Notes: generated by a model not told the origin, from the letters alone. Numbered from the stretch's first letter, positions 27,580 to 36,811 are shown. The stretch: DNA of 64,000 nucleotides from JADLGL01 sp963823045 (GCA_963823045.1 CAWGKA010000009.1:424129-488128), one strand, 5' to 3'. Numbers and translations: made by a program.

Positions 27580-27760
27580 CTTCTCTCTCCCCCCTTGCGG
27601 GGGAGAAAGTCGCGTCCCGATTTGCGAAGCAAATTGCTGGCGCGACAAGAGGGGGGTGAGGCAACAAAACGATGGTTGGGCATCGCGATACCCCCCACCC
27701 GGAGCCCGGCTCGCCAAGGCTCGCCGCTCTCCGACCTCCCCCTCAAGGGGGGAGGTGAAG
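27580..27760. repeat. Palindromic intergenic element, copy A
   Basis: Three stems in tandem: CTCCCCC/GGGGGAG around TTG (27587-27605), a nested stem GTCGCG...CGCGAC enclosing ATTTGCGAAGCAAAT (about 27610-27647), and ACCTCCCC/GGGGAGGT around CTCAA (27734-27756), with GGGGTGAG and CCCCCACCC blocks between. It fills the gap between imuB and the antisense VOC gene. The outer stems and the GGTGAG / CACCC spacers match copy B embedded in dnaE2 (30653-30773), so this is a dispersed repeat family of the genome. Such elements are common between rhizobial genes. Confidence 0.8.
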
Positions 27761-27777
27761 AATTAGGCGCTGTTCCT

Positions 27778-28182
27778 TTAGATCGGCGTCACGACGACCA
27801 ACTCAGCAGAGCGCGCGCTGGGGCCGTGCCAGACGGCCTCGATATTGTTGCCGTCGGGGTCGAGGGCGTAGGCGGCGTAATAGCCGGGATGATAGGGCCG
27901 CTCGCCGGGCGCGCCATTGTCGGTACCACCGGCGGCGAGGGCCGCTTCATAGAAGCGCGCGACCGTTTCCTTGTCCTTCGCCTGAAAGGCGAGGTGGAGC
28001 CCTTGGGTCAGCGGCTCGCCGGTGCCGACGAACATCTCGTCGATGATGAAAAAGTGCTCGGTTTCGGTGAAGAGCGGAACACCGACTGCTTCCGCCACTG
28101 CCTTGTAGAAGCGCTTCGATGCCTCAAGGTCCCGAACCTTGAGGTGGACGTGGTCGATGAACCGGCCGCGATGAAGTTCCAT
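27778..28182 (-). CDS. VOC (glyoxalase/bleomycin-resistance-like) family protein
   Basis: About 134 residues from ATG 28182 (MELHRGRFIDHVHL); an upstream ATG at 28239 is in frame but would run over the SOS box. One VOC beta-alpha-beta-beta-beta module pair: IDHVHLKVRDLEASKRFYKAV at the start, HLAFQAKDKETVARFYEAAL, and YYAAYALDPDGNNIEAVWHG at the end, giving His and Glu metal-ligand candidates. Substrate unknown. It sits antisense between imuB and dnaE2, splitting the usual contiguous mutasome operon. Intact. Confidence 0.85.
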   Translation of the reverse strand: MELHRGRFIDHVHLKVRDLEASKRFYKAVAEAVGVPLFTETEHFFIIDEMFVGTGEPLTQGLHLAFQAKDKETVARFYEAALAAGGTDNGAPGERPYHPGYYAAYALDPDGNNIEAVWHGPSARSAELVVVTPI

Positions 28183-28209
28183 GACGTTGCTCCAATAGAT
28201 GTTGCGAGA

Positions 28210-28224
28210 GAACGTATAGGGAAC
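28210..28224 (+). promoter_or_regulatory. SOS box (LexA site) before dnaE2
   Basis: GAAC-GTATAGG-GAAC is a second exact GAAC-N7-GAAC repeat. It ends 20 bases before the dnaE2 ATG and lies 27 bases upstream of the VOC start on the other strand. It gives dnaE2 its own damage-inducible promoter, consistent with the gene being cut off from imuA-imuB, and could also control the VOC gene. Confidence 0.82.
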
Positions 28225-28244
28225 GACTGGAGGCGGCAACAGCC

Positions 28245-31200
28245 ATGACCGCCTTCTACGAACTTGCCGTCACCAGCAATTTCTCGTTCCTCCGCGGCGG
28301 GTCGCATCCGGAGGAAATGGTGCGGCAGGCGCAGGCGCTTGGACTCGCCGGTATCGCCGTCGCCGACCGCAATTCCTTCGCCGGCGTGGTGCGCGGCCAT
28401 CTGATGGCGAAGGAGGCGGGGCTGCCCTACCGCGTCGGCGTCCGCCTCGTCTTCACCGACGGGTCGCCCGATGTCTTCGCCTGGCCGACCGACCGTGCCG
28501 CCTATGGCCGTCTTTGCCGCCTGCTGACGCTCGGCAAGCGGCGGGCGGAGAAGGGCGACTGCCTCCTGACGCTCGCCGATCTCATCGCGTGGGGCGAGGG
28601 GCAGATGCTTGGCGTCATGCCGGGAAGGCGTCTCGATGCGGCGCTTGACGAGACGCTGACGCAACTGGCCGACGCCTTTCCCGGCGCGGTGCGGCTGATG
28701 GCCGCGATGACCTACGGGTCGGGCGATTGCCGTCGGATGGCGCGGCTGAAGGATCTCGCCGCAAGGCACCGGACGCCGCTTTGCGCCAGCAATGACGTCC
28801 ACATCCATCACCCCGACCGCCGGCCACTGCTCGACGTCATCACCGCGATCCGCGAGCATGTCACCGTCGCCGAAGCGGGGCGGCGGCTCGCCATGAATGC
28901 CGAACGCCATCTCAAGCCGGGCGAGGAGATGGCCCGGCTCTTCCGCGATTATCCGGAGGCGATCGAGGAAAGCGCCAAGGTCTTTTCGCGGCTCAATTTC
29001 TCGCTCGACGAACTCGCCTACCAATATCCCGACGAGCCGACCGGCGCCGGGCCGACGCCACAGGCGGCGCTGCTCAAACTGACGGAGGAAGGCCTGAAGC
29101 GCCGCTGGCCGAACGGCGTGCCGGCGAAGATCCGCGGCCACATCGATCATGAGATGCAGCTTATCGAGCAGCTCGAATACGCGCCCTATTTCCTCACCGT
29201 CTACGACATTGTCCGCTTCGCCCGGTCGCAAGGGCATCCTCTGCCAGGGCCGCGGCTCGGCCGCGAATTCGGCCGTCTGCTACGCGCTCGGCATCACCGA
29301 GGTCGATCCGGAGCGCGTCGATCTCCTCTTCGAGCGCTTCATCTCGCCGGAGCGGAACGAGCCGCCGGATATCGACGTCGATTTCGAGCATGAGCGGCGC
29401 GAGGAGGTGATCCAGTACATCTATGAGAAATACGGCCGCGACCGCGCCGGGCTCGCCGCCACCGTCATCTCCTATCGCTCGCGCTCGGCGATCCGCGAGG
29501 TCGGCAAGGTGTTCGGCCTTTCCGACGATGTGATTGGCGCGCTGTCGGGCTCGATCTGGGGCTGGTCGTCGGACGGGATCAAGCCGGAGGAGGCGGCGCG
29601 CATCGGCCTCGACCCGGAGGCGCGGAATGTCCGTCAGGCGCTGGCGCTCGCGCATGAACTCACCGGCTTCCCGCGGCATCTGTCGCAGCATGTCGGCGGC
29701 TTCGTCATCACCCGCGACCGGCTCGACGAGGTGACGCCCGTCGCCAATGCGGCGATGGAGGATCGCACCACCGTCGAGTGGGACAAGGACGATCTCGATG
29801 CGCTCGGCATGCTCAAGATCGATATCCTGGCGCTCGGCATGCTCTCCTGCATCCGCAAGGCGTTCGAATTCCTCAAGCGCGACTATGGCGAAGACCTGAC
29901 GCTGGCGACGATCCCGGCCGAGGAGCCTGAGGTCTATCGCATGATCCAGCGCGCCGACACGATCGGAACGTTCCAGATCGAGAGCCGGGCGCAGATGACG
30001 ATGCTGCCGCGCCTCAAGCCGGCCAATTACTACGACCTCGTCATCGAGGTGGCGATCGTCCGCCCGGGGCCGATCCAGGGCGACATGGTCCATCCCTATC
30101 TCCGCCGGCGGCAAGGGCTGGAGAAGGTGCACTATCCCTCGCCATTGCCGGAGCATGGACCGCCCGATGAGCTTGAGCGCGTGCTCGGCAAGACGCTCGG
30201 CGTGCCGCTGTTCCAGGAACAGGCGATGAAGATCGCCATCGTCGCCGCCGGCTTCGAGCCGGGCGAAGCGGACAAGCTTCGCCGTGCGATGGCGACTTTC
30301 CGCCGGACCGGGACGATCCATAGCTTCCGCACCAAGATGGTCGAGGGGATGACAAGCCGCGGCTATGACCAAGACTTCGCGGAACGCTGCTTCAAGCAGA
30401 TCGAAGGCTTCGGCGAATATGGCTTCCCGGAAAGCCATGCGGCGAGCTTCGCGCTGCTCGTCTACGCCTCGGCCTGGATCAAATGCCATTACCCGGACGT
30501 CTTCTGCGCGGCGCTCCTCAATGCGCAGCCGATGGGCTTTTACGCGCCGTCGCAGATCGTCCGCGATGCGCGCGAGCATGGCGTCGAGGTGCGGCCGGTC
30601 GACATCAATCTTTCCTGCTGGGATTGCGAGTTGGAGAGGGAGTTATTCTTAAACCCTCCCCTAGACGGGGAGGGTCGGTGCGTAGCGCCGGGGAGGGGTG
30701 AGCCTTCCGCGGAGGACAGGTCACCCCCACCCGATCGGCTGCGCCGATCGACCTCCCCCGTCGAGGGGGAGGTCGAGCATGATGCTGGCTCGCTCGCGTA
30801 TCCAAAAGGCGCATGTGTCGATGCGAGAAGACATTCGCGCGACGCATGCCGTCCGGCTCGGCTTCCGCCAGATCAAGAGCTTCGCCGAGGCGGATGCGGA
30901 GCGCATCGTGGCCATGCGCGGGCGGGGCTATGATTCGGTGCGCGATCTGTGGCTGCGCACCGGCCTGACGCGCGGCGCGATCGAGCGGCTTGCCGATGCC
31001 GATGCGTTCCGCTCCATCGGCCTCGACCGGCGGGCGGCGCTCTGGGCGGCGCGCGCGCTCGATGCCGGCGCGGCGCGCGAGCGGCTGCCGCTGTTCGACC
31101 GACCCGAGCTTGCCGGCGCGCGCGAGCATGAGCCCGATTTCGGCCTGCCGCCGATGCCGCTCGGCGAGCATGTCGTCAACGACTACCGCTTCCTCAGCCT

Positions 31201-31747
31201 GTCGCTGAAGGCGCATCCGGTGTCGTTCCTGCGCGCAGAGGATCACCGCGCTCGGCGTCATCCGCAACGAGCAGCTTGCCGAAACCGCCTCGGGGCGGCG
31301 GGTCCAGGTCTCCGGCCTCGTCCTCGTCCGGCAGCGGCCAGGCTCGGCAAGCGGCGTCATCTTCATGACGCTCGAGGACGAAACGGGCGTCGCCAATATC
31401 GTCGTCTGGCCGAAGACCTTCGAGAGCCTATCCGGCCCGTCGTCCTCGGCGGCCGCTTCATCACCGTCACCGGCAAGATCCAGAATGAGAGCGGCGTCAT
31501 CCATGTCGTCGCCGACCGCATGGAGGATCGGACGGCGATGCTGGCGACACTGACGGAGGAGGGCGCCGATCTCGAATCGCTTGCCCGCGCCGACGAGGTG
31601 AAGAAGCCCGGCCGCGACGTCAGGGGCGAACGCGGCGCCAGAGGGGCGCCGTTCAGGCATCCACGCAACGAGCCGATCCCGGCCGATATGGCAGCGCTGA
31701 TCGAAGAAACCCGATCAGTGCTGCCGAAGGGGCGGAATTTCCACTAG
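28245..31747 (+). CDS. dnaE2: Error-prone DNA polymerase DnaE2 (ImuC), with element insertion and frame breaks
   Basis: Joined, about 1,160 residues of the C-family polymerase DnaE2. PHP domain from YELAVTSNFSFLRGGSHPEEM; polymerase core with CQGRGSAANSAVCYALGI and DIDVDFEHERREEVIQY (catalytic Asp pair) and the fingers segment; helix-hairpin-helix (THAVRLGFRQIKSFAEADAE); OB fold (VSGLVLVRQRPGSASGVIFM and DETGVANIVVWP). Breaks: 29234-29235 (GGG/GGC, both Gly), one within or just after the palindromic element at 30653-30773, one near 31240, and a two-site break near 31422-31426. The element lies in the linker between CWDCELE and the HVSMREDIRATHAV region, where family members vary in length. 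The polymerase carries out SOS mutagenesis with ImuA and ImuB. Confidence 0.9.
30653..30773. repeat. Palindromic element, copy B, inside dnaE2
   Basis: Three perfect hairpins: ACCCTCCCC/GGGGAGGGT around TAGAC (30653-30675), CGATCGGC/GCCGATCG around TGC (30732-30750), and ACCTCCCCC/GGGGGAGGT around GTCGA (30751-30773), with GGGGTGAGCC and CACCCCCACCC between. In the dnaE2 frame that enters it, the element is open throughout and would encode about 40 residues, while the frame that leaves it is closed at 30683. It is the same kind of unit as the intergenic copy at 27580-27760. Confidence 0.85.
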
Positions 31748-31763
31748 CCGGCGAAGCCCCTGG

Positions 31764-32162
31764 CTACATCTGCGCCAGCGAGATGATGTTGCCGTCCGGA
31801 TCGGTGAACCACGCGGCCTTGCCGTTGCCGTCGGGCATGGTGACGACGTGGTTCACCGTCTTCAGGCCGGGCAAGTCATAATCCTCAAACTTCACGCCCC
31901 GGCCTTCGAGGTCGGCGATCTGGCTGTGCAGATCATCGACCAGGAACGACAGAACCGTCGCGGCGCTCGGCTGGTGGTTGGGGCGCTGATAGACCAAGAT
32001 CATCGACCCGTTGCCGGCCTCGAAGGCAACAGTCTCCGAGTTTATCTCCTGGGCAACCTTCAGGCCGAGCGTGTCTTTGTAGAACGCCCGCCCGGCGCCG
32101 ATGTCCCGAACAGCGATTGTTCCTGCGCATTGCGATGAACCAAGCATCGTTATGCCTCCCAT
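31764..32162 (-). CDS. VOC-family protein
   Basis: 132 residues of the VOC superfamily: GTIAVRDIGAGRAFYKDTLGLKV, GSMILVYQRPNHQPSAATVLSFLVDDL, and HVVTMPDGNGKAAWFTDPDGNIISLAQM at the end, the usual C-terminal strand with an aspartate/glutamate or glutamine ligand position (here ISLAQ). Related to short dioxygenase/glyoxalase-like proteins of unknown substrate. It is convergent with dnaE2, 16 bases from its stop. Intact. Confidence 0.85.
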   Translation of the reverse strand: MGGITMLGSSQCAGTIAVRDIGAGRAFYKDTLGLKVAQEINSETVAFEAGNGSMILVYQRPNHQPSAATVLSFLVDDLHSQIADLEGRGVKFEDYDLPGLKTVNHVVTMPDGNGKAAWFTDPDGNIISLAQM

Positions 32163-32249
32163 TTGTTATCCGCGGCAGGCTATCACGCCGATCATGCAAC
32201 CAGAAGCTTATGCTCGGTTGTAGAAAATCGCCCCGTCAGGCATCCGGCG

Positions 32250-32576
32250 CTATTTCGGCGGCAGCGTCGCAACGAACGCCTTGGCGACGTCGAGCATGCG
32301 GTCGAGGCCATAATCGATCGCTTCGTCCGAACTCGACCCACAGGAAGCCGGCGGAGCGCCGCCCGCCCATTTCCATAGGGATGCGCCCGGCCAGGCGAGC
32401 GCTTCGTCGAAGCGCTCCTTGCCGACACGAAAGAGAAACCGGTCGCCATTGACGCCGCAGACCATATTGCCGTTGAGCATCCAGCATAGGCCGCCGAACA
32501 TCTTCTTTTCGTCGACGCCGGCCTCGCCGCTCAGCCTGGCCCTGATCAGATCGGCAAGATGCTCTTCGTACGCCAA
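32250..32576 (-). CDS. TfoX N-terminal domain protein, frame-broken
   Basis: About 108 residues. The N-terminal half KKMFGGLCWMLNGNMVCGVNG and FLFRVGKERFDEAL is the TfoX-N signature. A middle block is read in another frame (PMEMGGRRSAGFLWVEF), which matches the family core RPMxMGGRxMxGFLWV; the frame then returns for the end FVATLPPK. The entry break near 32380-32386 needs -1 or +2; the exit near 32330 fits a doubled base (GAG/GAT). TfoX-N proteins without the C-terminal domain are of unknown function. TTG start, 7 bases after the EVE gene, so co-transcribed with it. Confidence 0.75.
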   Translation of the reverse strand: MAYEEHLADLIRARLSGEAGVDEKKMFGGLCWMLNGNMVCGVNGDRFLFRVGKERFDEALAWPGASLWKWAGGAPPASCGSSSDEAIDYGLDRMLDVAKAFVATLPPK

Positions 32577-32583
32577 GGGGGAC

Positions 32584-33000
32584 CTATGCCTTGGCCCCGG
32601 CCATCTTCAGGACGCGCTTCCATTCCGCTTCGGTGACTGGCTGAACCGAAAGGCGGGAGTTCTTGACCAGCACCATGTCCTTCAACGCCGGCTCGGCCTT
32701 GATGTCGGCCAGCGTCACCGGCTTCGGGCAGCGGCTCAATGGCGGCGATGTCGACGCATTCCCAGTCGGTGTTGGTCGAATTCGGGATGCGCCTCGGCGG
32801 AGACCTCGACGATGCCGACCACCGCCTTGTCGTCGCCGGAGTGATAGAAGAAGCCGCGGTCGCCCTTCTTCATTGCGCGCATATTGTTGCGGGCCTGGAA
32901 ATTGCGGACGCCGTCCCATTCCTGGCCCTTGTCTGCCGCGCTTCACCTGATCGTCCCACGACCAGGTGCCCGGCTCGGACTTGAACAGCCAATAGGCCAT
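32584..33000 (-). CDS. EVE-domain protein, three frame breaks
   Basis: About 137 residues when joined. EVE/PUA-like fold: MAYWLFKSEPGTWSWDDQV, then GQEWDGVRNFQARNNMRAM, FFYHSGDDKAVVGIVEVSAEAHP, STNTDWECVDI, LADIKAEPALKDMVLVKNSRLSVQPV. EVE domains bind modified bases in RNA or DNA. Three +1 sites: near 32932 (between KRG and KGQEW), near 32780 (GAA/GAT before STNTDWE) and near 32730 (CCC/CCG before KPVTL). Together they restore the start frame, so one unbroken frame spans start and stop although its middle is nonsense. Strong AAGGAG site before the ATG. Operon with gpsA and tsaD. Confidence 0.85.
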   Translation of the reverse strand: MAYWLFKSEPGTWSWDDQVKRGRQGPGMGRRPQFPGPQQYARNEEGRPRLLLSLRRRQGGGRHRRGLRRGASRIRPTPTGNASTSPPLSRCPKPVTLADIKAEPALKDMVLVKNSRLSVQPVTEAEWKRVLKMAGAKA

Positions 33001-33026
33001 CGCGCGTCTCCTTTTCTGACGGAAAA

Positions 33027-34034
33027 CTAGCGGCGGGCTTTCGGTGCGTCGAGCGTCAGTCGGCCTCGGCGCGGAGCGGCCGGCTCATCAGTGCCGTCGA
33101 CGGCGTCGTCGACCGAAAGCTTGCCGGCAAGGACGGCGGCGACCGCGGCGGTGACCGGCATCGAGATGCCGCGCTCGTCGGCGATGCGGCGGGCGATGTT
33201 GGCGGTGGGGACGCCTTCGGCGAGCAGGTCCGGGATCGGCCGGCCGTCGCCGAGCGCAAGGCCGACGCTGTAGTTGCGCGACTGCGGCGAGGAGCAGGTG
33301 AGGATGACGTCGCCAAGGCCGGAAAGGCCCATCAGCGTTTCCGACCGGGCGCCGAAGGCTTCGGCGAAACGGCGCATCTCGGCGAAGCCGCGCGCGACGA
33401 GCGCCGCGCCGGCGCTGGCGCCGAGGCCGCGGCCGGCGACGATCCCGGCGGCGATGGCGAGCACGTTCTTCAACGCGCCGCCGAGCTCGACGCCGATGAT
33501 GTCGGTCTCGGCATAGGGACGGAAAGCGGGGCCGCCGAGCGCGCGGCAGAGTCCGAGCGCCAGCGCCTCGTCGGCCGCGGCGATCGTGACGGCGGTCGGC
33601 AGGTTCTTGGCGACGTCGGCGGCAAAGCTCGGGCCGGACAGGACGGCGATCGCCGCAGTTGGGAGCACTTCGGCAGCACCTCGGACAGGCGTTTGCCGGT
33701 GTCGAGTTCGATGCCCTTGGCGGCGACGACGATCGGCTTCGCCGTCGCGAATGTGGGCGGCGAGGTCTGCGTCGGCGGCGCGCAGAGCCTGCGCTGGCAC
33801 GGCGGCGATGACGATGTCGGCGGCGACGGCATCGTCGCGATCTCGGTCGACGCCGATGATCGGCAATTGTTCGCCCGCCAGGAGCGGCGGCGAGCGCCGT
33901 ACTGCGTTGATCGCGGTGACGATCGCCTCGTCGTGATCATAGAGCGTGGTCGTCCGTCCGGCGCGGGCCGCGACCAGCGCCAGCGCCGTTCCCCAGGCGC
34001 CGCCGCCGATGACGCCGACGGTCTCGATGGTCAT
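33027..34034 (-). CDS. gpsA: Glycerol-3-phosphate dehydrogenase [NAD(P)+], two frame breaks
   Basis: About 335 residues when joined. Rossmann motif VGVIGGGAWGTALA at the N-terminus, AADIVIAAVPAQALR, IVVAAKGIELDTGKRLSEVL (middle frame), AVLSGPSFAADVAK, and the conserved ELGGALKNVLAIAAGIVAGRGLG and LSGLGDVILTCSSPQSRNY. It reduces dihydroxyacetone phosphate to sn-glycerol-3-phosphate for phospholipid synthesis. The first break is at 33740-33741 (GGC/GGG, both Gly); the second, near 33665-33672, needs one missing base. ATG at 34034 overlaps the repaired tsaD stop as ATGA. Confidence 0.93.
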   Translation of the reverse strand: MTIETVGVIGGGAWGTALALVAARAGRTTTLYDHDEAIVTAINAVRRSPPLLAGEQLPIIGVDRDRDDAVAADIVIAAVPAQALRAADADLAAHIRDGEADRRRRQGHRTRHRQTPVRGAAEVLPTAAIAVLSGPSFAADVAKNLPTAVTIAAADEALALGLCRALGGPAFRPYAETDIIGVELGGALKNVLAIAAGIVAGRGLGASAGAALVARGFAEMRRFAEAFGARSETLMGLSGLGDVILTCSSPQSRNYSVGLALGDGRPIPDLLAEGVPTANIARRIADERGISMPVTAAVAAVLAGKLSVDDAVDGTDEPAAPRRGRLTLDAPKARR

Positions 34035-35104
34035 GCCTTTGCCCCTTTTGCTCCGGCGCCGATCTTCGGCTGACGCCGCGTCGAGCGGCCAGCGCGGCCG
34101 TGCGGCGAAATCGAGCGGATCGCCAAGCCCTGCGCTCAGCCGTTCGATGCCGGCCCAGGCCACCATAGCGGCATTGTCGGTGCAAAGCGCCAGCGGCGGT
34201 GTGATCAGCGCAAAGCCGCGCGAAGCGGCCAGCTCGGTCAGGGCGGCGCCGATCGGCCTTGTTGGCGGCGACACCGCCGGCAACGACCAGTGTCGGCTGC
34301 GCCGGGCTCTCTTCGCCGAGGAAGCGGTCCATGCGCGTGCGCCGTGCGGTCGGCGACGACGGCGGTGACCGATTGCTGGAAGGCGGCGGCGAGGTCGGCG
34401 ACATCGTCGTCTCCGACCGGAGCCACGGCCTCGGCTTCGAGGCGGACGGCCGTCTTCAGGCCGGAGAAGGAGAAATCGGCGCCCGGCCGGCCGAGCATCG
34501 GGCGCGGCAGGTCGAAGCGATCGGGGTCGCCATCGGCGGCGGCCGCTTCCACCGCCGGCCCGCCGGGATAGGGGAGGCCGAGCAGCTTGGCGGTCTTGTC
34601 GAAAGCCTCGCCGAGGGCATCGTCGATGGTGGTGCCATAGCGGCGATAGTCGCCGAGGCCGGCGACTTTGACGAGCTGGGTGTGGCCGCCGGAGACGAGA
34701 AGGAGGAGATAGGGAAAGGCGAGGCCGTCCGTCAGCCGGGCGGTCAGCGCGTGCGCCTCGAGATGGTTGATGGCGGCAAGCGGCTTGCCGGCGGCCATCG
34801 CGATCGCCTTGCCGGTGGTGAGGCCAACGAGGAGCGCGCCGATCAGCCCGGGGCCGGCGGTGGCGGCGATGCCGTCGAGATCGGCGAAGGCGAGGCCGGC
34901 CTTCTTCATCGCTGCGGCAATGGTGCTGTCGAGCGCTTCGACATGGGCTCTGGCGGCGATCTCCGGTACGACGCCGCCAAAGGCGGCATGATCGGGCTGG
35001 CTGAGGACGATGTGCGCGCGTATGTCGCCGGGACCGTTGCCCGCGCCCTCGACCAGGGCAGCGGCCGTTTCGTCGCAGCTGGTCTCGATTCCGAGGACGA
35101 TCAT
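34031..35104 (-). CDS. tsaD: tRNA t6A37 threonylcarbamoyltransferase TsaD, three frame breaks
   Basis: About 357 residues when joined, the usual length. MIVLGIETSCDETAAALVEG, GVVPEIAARAHVEAL, AATAGPGLIGALLVGL, the metal-binding NHLEAHALTAR (His at about 111 and 115), LLLVSGGHTQLV, DFSFSGLKTAV, VVAGGVAANKA and CTDNAAMVAWAG. It transfers threonylcarbamoyl to A37 of ANN-reading tRNAs. Breaks at 34339-34340 (GCG/GCC), 34254-34255 (GCC/GCG) and 34067-34068 (GCC/GCG), all Ala wobble doublings. The last repair gives the ending IGAGAKGAKA and a TGA overlapping the gpsA ATG; without it tsaD would read straight into gpsA. ATG 35104 chosen over a TTG 36 bases upstream. Confidence 0.94.
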
Positions 35105-35198
35105 GCCGGGTTTTCCCAAGGGCTTCGGCGCGGCGTTCAATTTCCGGCGGATGCACTAGAGTGCGCGCGAACCGCCCCTAGCATCGGGATCGATAGCC

Positions 35199-36129
35199 TT
35201 GCAAACTGCGCTCCTTCGCATCGGCACGCGCGGCAGCCCGCTGGCGTTGGCCCAGGCGCGCGAGGTCGCCACCGCGCCTCGCCGCGGCCCATGGCTGGGA
35301 ATGCGACGCCGTCGAGATCATGCCGATCGAGACACCGGGCGATGCGATCCTCGACCGGTCGCTGTCCGAGTTCGGCGGCAAGGGGCTTTTCACCGTCGAG
35401 ATCGAGGCGGCGCTGAAGGACGGCCGCGTCGACATCGCGGTCCATTCGGCCAAGGATCTGCCGACGGAGCTGCCGGACGGGCTTGCCATCCGCGCCACGC
35501 TGCCGCGTGAGGATGTGCGCGATGCCTTCCTGTCGCACAAGGCGACGGTGCTGGCGGAACTGCCGGAAGGTTCGGTGTTCGGCACGTCGTCGCTGCGGCG
35601 CAAGGCGCTGGTGCTGCGGCTCCGTCCCGATCTGAAGGTCGTGGAATTCCGCGGCAATGTCGCGACGCGGCTCAAGAAGCTGGAGGACGGCGTCGCCGAC
35701 GCGACGATGCTGGCCGCTGCCGGGCTGAAGCGGCTCGGCCTTAGCGACAAGGCGACCAGCTTCATCGAGGTCGGCGACTTCCTGCCGGCTGTGGGTCAAG
35801 GCACGATCGCCATCGAAGGCCGTGCCGATGACGACCGCGTCGGCGAATGGCTGGCGCCGATCAACGATCCGGCGACGTTCACCGGTCTTGCTGCGGAGCG
35901 CGCCTTTCTTGCCGCGCTGGACGGTTCGTGCCGCACGCCGATCGGCGGTCTCGCCGTGATCGACGGCGATCGCATCGGCCTCGACGGCATCATCGTCAAA
36001 CCGGACGGCAGCCAATTCCATCGCACCGAGCGAGCGGGCGCAATCGCGGATGCCGAAGCGCTCGGCCGCGACGCCGGCGAGGAACTGGCGCGGCGCGGCG
36101 GACCGGACTTCTTCTCGTTCGGCGCATGA
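35199..36129 (+). CDS. hemC: Hydroxymethylbilane synthase, one frame break
   Basis: About 309 residues. RIGTRGSPLALAQAREVA, GDAILDRSLSEFGGKGLFTVEIE, IAVHSAKDLPTELPDGL, GTSSLRRKALVLRLRPDL, FRGNVATRLKKL, and the dipyrromethane-cofactor segment LDGSCRTPIGGLA with its Cys. It condenses four porphobilinogens to hydroxymethylbilane. The break is at 35273-35274 (ACC/ACG, both Thr), early in the gene. TTG start at 35199 fits the family N-terminus. Divergent from tsaD and followed directly by hemD (TGA/ATG overlap). Confidence 0.94.
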
Positions 36130-36811
36130 AGCTTCTCGTCACGCGGCCATTGCCGGACGCCGAGGCGACGGCGGAACGCCTCCGCGGCCTCGGCCATGAG
36201 GTGATGGTGCAGCCCTTGCTGCGCACCGAGCTCCTGCCTCTGGCCGCGACCGTCGATCCCGCTGCGCTCGCTGTCACCAGCCGCAACGGCGTTCGCGCCC
36301 TGGCTGCCTGGCCGGAGGCGAAGGCTTGGCGGCAGCTGCCGCTGTTTGCGGTCGGCGAGGCGACCGCGGCTGCGGCGAGGGAGGCCGGCTTCGTTGACGT
36401 GCGCTCCGCCAATGGCGACGGCGTAGCCCTTGCGGATTTGATCGTCGCGACACGCACGCCCGCCGACGGCCGCATCCTTTATCCGGCTGCGGCGGATCGC
36501 TCGCCGCTGGTCGAGCAGCGCCTCAGCGCTGCCGGCTTTTCGGTTGATACCGTCGTCGCCTATCGCATGGTGCCGGCTGACGTCCTCAACGACGCCATTG
36601 TCGATGCGCTCACGGCGGGCGAACTGGATGGCGCACTCCTCTATTCGCGACGGAGCGCCGAGATCTTCGTTGGCCTCGTCGATCGCGCAGGCATTCCCGA
36701 ACGCTGATCCGGTTGCGGCTGTTGGTGCTGTCGCCGGCGGTGGCCGAGGTCTTTGCCGGCCGGGCCGTTGGCGGCATTGATGTCGCACCGAGCCCCGGGA
36801 AGATGCGCTGA
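36126..36811 (+). CDS. hemD: Uroporphyrinogen-III synthase, frame-broken near the end
   Basis: About 228 residues when joined. N-terminal MKLLVTRPLPDAEATAERL, AVTSRNGVRALAAW and FAVGEATAAAAREAGF, then the second lobe RILYPAAADRSPLVEQRL, VDTVVAYRMVP and ALLYSRRSAEIFVGL are the two-lobed HemD fold. It cyclises hydroxymethylbilane with D-ring inversion. The frame fails near 36697-36704; two adjacent doubled bases (CCC/CCG and AAC/AAG) would restore LIRLRLLVLSPAVAEVFAG and a TGA at 36809-36811, which matches the usual ending. The start overlaps the hemC stop. Confidence 0.88.

Noticed and set aside
30698..31747. Separate gene starting at GTG 30698 for the dnaE2 C-terminal part
   Set aside because: The start lies inside the palindromic element and the protein is the normal continuation of DnaE2.
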